Positions 8,254-12,867 of a stretch of 12,867 bases of DNA are shown in pieces. How positions within the stretch are numbered: position 1 is the first letter of the stretch; every line of letters starts with the position of its first letter. Position numbers and translations under genes: made by a program. This stretch comes from Tritrichomonas foetus (lineage: Eukaryota > Parabasalia > Tritrichomonadida > Tritrichomonadidae). Under the pieces are notes generated by a model. The model saw nothing but the letters and a program-made list of their open reading frames with translations, had not been told where the DNA came from and did no database searches. Where the stretch lies: assembly GCA_001839685.1 (NCBI GenBank), contig MLAK01000038.1, forward strand, positions 1 to 12,867. Direction: 5' to 3'.

Positions 8254-8275
8254 CTTGTTATCACGTGATAACAAG
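8254..8275. repeat. 22-bp perfect palindrome centred on CACGTG
   Basis: The half-site CTTGTTATCAC is followed directly by its reverse complement GTGATAACAAG, with no spacer and no mismatch. The centre is CACGTG, the core bound by many bHLH-type factors in other eukaryotes. It lies about 155 bases downstream of the ankyrin stop. It could be a protein-binding site or, if transcribed, a hairpin near the transcript end. Confidence 0.7.
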
Positions 8276-8398
8276 GATTTTACATATGAAATAATTTTAA
8301 GAGATCACTTTCAATATGATATCAATAAGGAACACATTAATCAGACATGTGAATACCTCTTATAGTTTGATCATCAGTGATGAGAAACTGAACATCAC

Positions 8399-8399
<1 letters not shown>

Positions 8400-8445
<46 letters not shown>
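8400..8445 (+). repeat. 46-base poly(A) tract
   Basis: An uninterrupted run of 46 A follows AACATCACC. The length exceeds every other homopolymer in the window. It may be a slippage-expanded mononucleotide repeat, the tail of a reverse-transcribed insertion, or an assembly or consensus artefact. Its true length cannot be trusted from this sequence alone. Confidence 0.85.
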
Positions 8446-8448
<3 letters not shown>

Positions 8449-9490
8449 GGTGATTGAATAAAAAACAAATATATTAGCTCCATATTGTTATCTCTTAATA
8501 AATAATTTCTTGTTAGATTGTATTTCGTTTTTCTTTTGCTATTTATTTTTTCAATCAAGAGAATTGGACATGTAAATAATATTTGTGATAACTTTTATAA
8601 CACTTCATGTTGTTCAACTATATTGTTTTATTCATTCTGAATAATGATTATTATGAAATTATGATCATATGTTCATAAGTAATTTTGGTAATCTATTCGG
8701 AAATTTAAAAATTCAGTTGTCATCACTTTCTTCTGAATTTCTTGTGTAGAAAAATCTGAAAGAGCTAATCAGTTCATCAGTGGTTTATTAAAATGTTCAA
8801 AAACTTGAAGCTAAGATGTTTCTGCATACAGTTACACATGGATGCCATTTTTGTGATTTTTATTAATGAATAATATACTCCTAAATCTTTATATTAGTGT
8901 GAATTTGAATAGAGATACTGATTTTTATTGATGATTAGGAAGTTAATTATGACATAAAAAGGAACTAATTGGGGTATATTCTAAAAATAATAATATTTTT
9001 TTGATAAATATGAAAAATATTTACCAATGTCAGTTAAGAGATCATCAATCATATTGGAATTGATGTGATTGAAGATGAGTTATCTGGAAAATCATACCAA
9101 GCTGTGTTATTAAATTTGAAACATGCTTCACAATCATGTTCAGATAAAGATATTAGAACATTAAACTCAATAGTTACGTTTATATTGTTGATGTCATCAT
9201 ACGAGACCACGATCATACAATAACAAAAATATTAATGAACATGTGAATCACAATGATAGTATTTGCCAAATATTATATCAGACAGCATTCCATTATAAAA
9301 CTTAGAAACCTAATCCATGAAAGTGGCAATGAATTCAACTTAAAAATAAAATTACACAAAAACATGCATGTTAATTAGAGAAAATAGAATTGTTTGAAAA
9401 GAAATCAGAATAACATAGAAAGCATTGTAAATGCATTGTCCAAACTATGTAATTACAAGAAGCTCAATATCAAAACCATTAAATACATAA

Positions 9491-9546
9491 AATAAACTAT
9501 GTAGCATGTTCTAAAATGCTAAATAATACTTTCAACATAGTTTATT
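9491..9546. repeat. Interrupted inverted repeat (12 bp + 5 bp arms)
   Basis: AATAAACTATGT (9491-9502) is the exact reverse complement of ACATAGTTTATT (9535-9546). Directly inside, AGCAT (9503-9507) pairs with ATGCT (9516-9520), leaving a 14-base bulge on one side. The ten-base word AAACTATGTA also occurs as a direct copy at 9442-9451. It could fold as an RNA or DNA hairpin. No gene adjoins it. Confidence 0.5.
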
Positions 9547-10114
9547 TATTAGCAATAGATCGAATAGATATTATTGCTTAGAATATCCAATCATTTTTAT
9601 CCCTTGGAAGTACTGTTGCAAATCAGATATCGAAAAAAGATACTATTATTATTAATATGATGAATATATCTTAGAATTATTCCGCAAAGTTTAAGTCATT
9701 TCTATTGTCATTATTTCACATGAAAACGCTAAATTTGACAAAAAAATGCAAAATACTTTTTATCCAATTAGATAAAGGAGAATTTACATTATATTTGGTA
9801 TTTTCATATGAAATAATATTATTTTATAAATAAAATTGAAGAAAAACATCTTAGAATCTTTTAAATCTTGACATAAATATCAAAACTACATGAAAACTTC
9901 ACATCAAAATCTTTATCTCAGAAATTTATGATTCATGTCATAGAATTTTACGATTCTTAAGAAAAATTCAAAATAATTAATCATTTTCTATCAAAAAATC
10001 CGTTGTCAGTTTTTTTTCAACTGTTAAACAGCCATTGATGGAATTAAAGACCAAATATACACATAAAAAGTTCAATGGAAGATTGTAGATAATCTAATCA
10101 TAAAATTTTAGCTT

Positions 10115-11503
10115 ATGTTTTCCACGTCTTCAAATTCAAAGTACAGGACTTTATTAGATGCATACATGAACTCCTTTTCACACGATGTTTTTCAATACGC
10201 CAATAAGCAAGCGCTTCTTTCGCTTCCAAATCCTGATCAAAGATTGATAATGGATTTATTCATCGATGTACAAAAAATATTTGAAGAAGAACCAATCATG
10301 CTTGATGTTCGATCGCCATGCATTATTGTAGGTGACATTCATGGACAAATTCTCGATCTCTATCGCATATTGAAAATTTTCGGAATGCCCGCCAAACAGA
10401 AATATGTTTTCCTCGGTGATTTCGTTGATAGAGGTGAATTCTCAGTTGAAGTTATCATTATTGTTTTCATATTGAAAGTAATTTGGCCAGACAATGTCAA
10501 AATCATTCGCGGAAATCATGAATTTGAATTTCTATGTAGTCAGTGCGGTTTTATGACACAAATGATTGACTTTTTTGGCGATAACAACTTATTTAATTAC
10601 TGCGCCAAAGCATTTGGATATATTCCTCTTGCTGCTCGAATTGACTACAAAATTTTGTGTGTGCATGGTGGCATTGGCCCTGAATTTAATAATCTCTCTC
10701 AAATCGGATCGTTGAAGCGACCAATTCATGATTATGATAATGATTTACTCAATTCCCTCCTTTGGAGTGACCCAAGTTTAGAAACAGACACTTTTATTGA
10801 GAGTGTTCGTGGTACTGGCTACTTTTTTGGTGAAAAAGCCGTCAACGATTTTTTGGCCAACACCAAAATACAAATGATTGTTCGTGGCCATGAATGCGTG
10901 ACTGAAGGTGTAGAATTTCACTTCAATGAAAAAATTTGCACAGTGTTTAGTGCTTCAAATTACTGCGGTCTTATTGGAAATTCGGCAGGTGTTCTAGAAA
11001 TGACAGGACCAATGAAATACAAAATTCGAAAATTGCCACCTCTTCCGTGGCTCCTTCGAGCAAATGTCATGTTTAGAGATCCGAATTCTCCATTTGATCC
11101 GAGCAGTTTTACTTCAACAAAAATGTCAAAACAATCAAAAGCTAACGCAAATACAAATTCAAATAATGTCTATAGTATTGGAAATATAAACATTCTCGGA
11201 AATCATCAAAGGAAAAATTCTTATGGTGGCGGAAATGTGAGTGGATCATTACCATCGAATTCTGATAACAAATTAAAATGTGCAGCTTCTTTCCGTTATA
11301 TGCCAACGTTAGTGCAACATAATTCTGGAAATAAACTCACAAAGTTCAGTCAATCAGTTAAGCAGCTGCCAAAATTGGAACTTGAGCAAGTTCCTCCACT
11401 TGAACCACCACCTGGACTTAGAAGACCAATTGTAGCACCACCACCAACGAACATAAAAAGAGGATCGCCAAGGAGACTGTCGTATGATCGACCAAGGTTC
11501 TAA
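10115..11503 (+). CDS. PP1-like serine/threonine protein phosphatase with Pro/Arg-rich tail, 462 aa
   Basis: The product is a metal-dependent PPP-family phosphatase that removes phosphate from Ser/Thr residues of proteins. All signature motifs are present: GDIHG (73-77), GDFVDRG (101-107), RGNHE (132-136), the metal-binding His in VHGG (183-186), RGHE (257-260) and FSASNYCG (278-285). The metal and catalytic residues are therefore intact and activity is expected. Spacing matches PP1, but GDF for GDY and RGHE for RAHQ mark a divergent PP1-like branch of the sort expanded in trichomonads. The catalytic core ends near residue 310. A tail of about 150 residues follows: Asn/Ser/Gly-rich first, then proline-rich (VPPLEPPPGLRRP, APPP), ending in basic KRGSPRRLSYDRPRF, which contains RRLS, a consensus PKA-type site. 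The tail may direct partner binding or localisation (inference). The ATG at 10115 is chosen because the frame opens there with a plausible N-terminal helix. Stop is TAA. Confidence 0.9.
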   Translation: MFSTSSNSKYRTLLDAYMNSFSHDVFQYANKQALLSLPNPDQRLIMDLFIDVQKIFEEEPIMLDVRSPCIIVGDIHGQILDLYRILKIFGMPAKQKYVFLGDFVDRGEFSVEVIIIVFILKVIWPDNVKIIRGNHEFEFLCSQCGFMTQMIDFFGDNNLFNYCAKAFGYIPLAARIDYKILCVHGGIGPEFNNLSQIGSLKRPIHDYDNDLLNSLLWSDPSLETDTFIESVRGTGYFFGEKAVNDFLANTKIQMIVRGHECVTEGVEFHFNEKICTVFSASNYCGLIGNSAGVLEMTGPMKYKIRKLPPLPWLLRANVMFRDPNSPFDPSSFTSTKMSKQSKANANTNSNNVYSIGNINILGNHQRKNSYGGGNVSGSLPSNSDNKLKCAASFRYMPTLVQHNSGNKLTKFSQSVKQLPKLELEQVPPLEPPPGLRRPIVAPPPTNIKRGSPRRLSYDRPRF

Positions 11504-12367
11504 TTTTGAATTCCAAAATAGATGATATTTTTTGAAGTTGTGTTAATTCATTGAAATTCCAATTCATGCTTATGTATAGTATTATGAAAATCTATAAAAG
11601 TTTACTATTAGTTATTGTCTTTGTTTTGTTAATATTTTTTCGATCGCCAACTCATATTTTTTTAGTCATGTTCCATGATAGATAATTGATTGCGGAAAAG
11701 AATTCACATAAAGGGTCTTCAATATTAAAACTTGGTCATACTTATTTTTGGGATTCACAAAAATTTGTGATATTTCAGAAAATTGAATAACTCAATTCAA
11801 TTTTGTGTAGAATTGAATAATGGAAAATTAGTTATGAAATATCTTCTTATTTTGGCAGGTTGATATATTTATTTTGATTAATAATCTTCTATTTTTAATA
11901 AACATAATGAGAAACTTTTCATACAATGTTTTATTTAGCTATTAGCGATTTTTTATGAACAATCTCCATTTGGTCAAGTAGAAGAAAGAAATATGATGTC
12001 AAAATAATTTAGGATCGAAGAAGTGAAAGCATTTACAAAAAAAAGTAATAAATGTGACCAATTACACGGTGAAAAAAATGAGGAAACACAATTTAAAAAT
12101 AACTGTCTGAAAAAGCGGTAATATTCCAGTTTTTAATAATCATAATGTGAAGCCTTATTGAATTTATGAACTTCACAATTATTTGACAACAAACTGCTCA
12201 ATATTCATTCAAACAATTTGAAAACACACCATTTTTTTGTGTTAAAATAGAGTGCAAGACGATAATTTCCCAAAGAATATTTGACTGTTAAACGTACGAA
12301 ATTCAATGCGTAGTTTTTGTATAGTTTATTAGCTGAAATAAAATAATTAAAAGACTACTTCTCAGAA
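11504..12367. other. 0.9-kb intergenic region, no gene recognised
   Basis: AT-rich DNA lies between the phosphatase stop and the second SHIPPO start. Near 11750-11820 there are short direct copies of GAATTGAATAA and a near-palindrome CACAAAAATTTGTG. An open stretch of about 38 codons near 12010-12120 is too short to call. At the right end CTCAGAAATG places a TCA (12362-12364) three bases before the next start codon, again the TCA-near-ATG arrangement seen at other genes here. Confidence 0.45.
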
Positions 12368-12867
12368 ATGTTTGATCCAGCTCCGCCCGACGTACCTCCT
12401 GATCCAATTCCAATTTATATCACATCTTCAGAATACCCGCGCCCAGGTCCAGGTCAGTATAGGCCTGAGAAGGAGTTTGGGAGCGAGGAACCAACAATCT
12501 ATATGCATATTAAGCACAAAGTCTTTGAAGACGTAAATCAAGCGCCATATATAAACCCGCAGTCGACTATTGGCGAAGGGCCGAAATATACTTTTTCAGG
12601 GAAGCGTCCTGAATTTCATGAAAATTTCCCTGGGCCGGCTGATTACGATCCGAAGGATGGATATGCCGTTCAGGGTGGAGTTATTGGAAGTGTCTTAAAA
12701 CCACTTTCACAAGATGAAGTTCCAGGCCCAGGGACATATGATCCAAATGATCAACATCGCGGACAATCATCTACTATTGGAAATGCATATCGCTCACTTC
12801 CACAAGATAATGTTCCTGGACCAGGAACATATGATCCGAATGATCAATACAAAGCTCAATCATCTAC
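12368..12867 (+). CDS. SHIPPO (PGPGTYDP) repeat protein, 3' end beyond window
   Basis: The ATG at 12368-12370 opens a frame of 166 codons that runs off the right edge without a stop. It begins MFDPAPPDVPPDPIPIY and carries clear SHIPPO motifs: RPGPGQYRP (from about residue 25), FPGPADYDP (about 87-95), then two near-identical VPGPGTYDPNDQ copies. The proteins with this motif bind microtubules and are typical of flagellar and other cytoskeletal structures, so a cytoskeletal role is inferred. It is a paralogue in family terms of the protein at 5153-6352, but with much closer matches to the consensus. From 12683 it becomes a regular 93-bp tandem array that evidently continues outside the window, so the full protein is probably considerably longer. 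No signal peptide is seen. Confidence 0.85.
   Translation, partial: MFDPAPPDVPPDPIPIYITSSEYPRPGPGQYRPEKEFGSEEPTIYMHIKHKVFEDVNQAPYINPQSTIGEGPKYTFSGKRPEFHENFPGPADYDPKDGYAVQGGVIGSVLKPLSQDEVPGPGTYDPNDQHRGQSSTIGNAYRSLPQDNVPGPGTYDPNDQYKAQSS
12683..12867 (+). repeat. 93-bp tandem repeat coding 31-aa SHIPPO units
   Basis: Two consecutive units start at 12683 and 12776, exactly 93 bases apart; the second is cut one base short by the window end. Each encodes IG, then a variable stretch with LSQDE or LPQDN, VPGPGTYDPNDQ, and a closing QSST. The second copy differs in a few residues (for example HRG to YKA). High identity between units indicates recent duplication or gene conversion. Confidence 0.85.

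Larger units (their letters stand above)
8100..10114. other. 2-kb AT-rich intergenic region, no confident gene
   Basis: No confident gene lies between the ankyrin stop and the phosphatase start. It contains a 22-bp perfect palindrome (8254-8275), a 46-base A tract (8400-8445) and an interrupted 12-bp inverted repeat (9491-9546). Around 9038-9305 two overlapping plus-strand open frames of 61 and 28 codons, without an ATG at the start, read like protein fragments but are not long enough to rule out chance. The end of the region should hold the phosphatase promoter. TCATAAAATTTTAGCTTATG at 10098-10117 places a TCA 14 bases before the ATG. Confidence 0.5.

Noticed and set aside
8337..8558. Minus-strand open frame with a run of about 15 Phe
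   Set aside because: The frame exists only because the poly(A) tract reads as TTT codons on the opposite strand. The flanks show no protein character.
12010..12120. Plus-strand open stretch of about 38 codons rich in Lys/Glu/Asn
   Set aside because: It is too short, has no convincing start, and matches no family that I recognise.
1..12867. CRISPR array, bacterial operon or prophage
   Set aside because: There are no regularly spaced repeats, no Shine-Dalgarno pattern and no bacterial gene families. All recognised genes are eukaryotic in type.

Overview
The window looks like part of a nuclear chromosome from a single-celled eukaryote. It is very AT-rich. The coding regions are mostly uninterrupted and use ATG starts with standard-code stops, and long gene-free stretches separate them. 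The gene families are a pseudokinase with a huge Glu/Gln tail, a divergent PP1-like phosphatase with the GDFVDRG / RGNHEFEFLCSQCGF / RGHECV style, a small ankyrin protein and SHIPPO (PGPGxYxP) cytoskeletal proteins. Together with very short apparent 5' leaders that begin near a TCA, this best fits a parabasalid such as Trichomonas or Tritrichomonas. That assignment is an inference from family resemblance, not a database match.

Layout from left to right. A nested inverted repeat lies at the left edge (10-64). Next are two minus-strand genes: a small unrecognised protein (121-462) and a pseudokinase with a long acidic Glu/Gln/Ser-rich tail (800-2829). The pseudokinase frame is broken by a single N at 1200 inside a degenerate repeat, almost certainly an assembly problem. 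About 1.5 kb without a convincing gene follows. Then comes a minus-strand RAD23-like UBL/UBA protein (4297-4968), which is divergent from a plus-strand SHIPPO-type protein (5153-6352) across 184 bp. Next is an ankyrin-repeat gene (7248-8099) split into one-repeat blocks by four GT...AG-bounded AT-rich inserts. About 2 kb of gene-free DNA follows, holding a 22-bp perfect palindrome and a 46-base A tract. The last two genes are a plus-strand PP1-like phosphatase with a Pro/Arg-rich tail (10115-11503) and a second SHIPPO gene that runs off the right edge (12368-12867).

The genes are separate transcription units and not an operon. Their likely roles are signalling (pseudokinase, phosphatase), ubiquitin-proteasome shuttling (UBL/UBA protein) and microtubule or cytoskeleton association (two SHIPPO proteins). 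Nothing shows that they form one pathway. The most unusual structure is the ankyrin gene. Each coding block ends at a repeat-unit boundary and three of the four inserts share a GGTGTTT motif 24-27 bases before their terminal AG, yet simple GT-AG removal leaves the frame wrong at two junctions.
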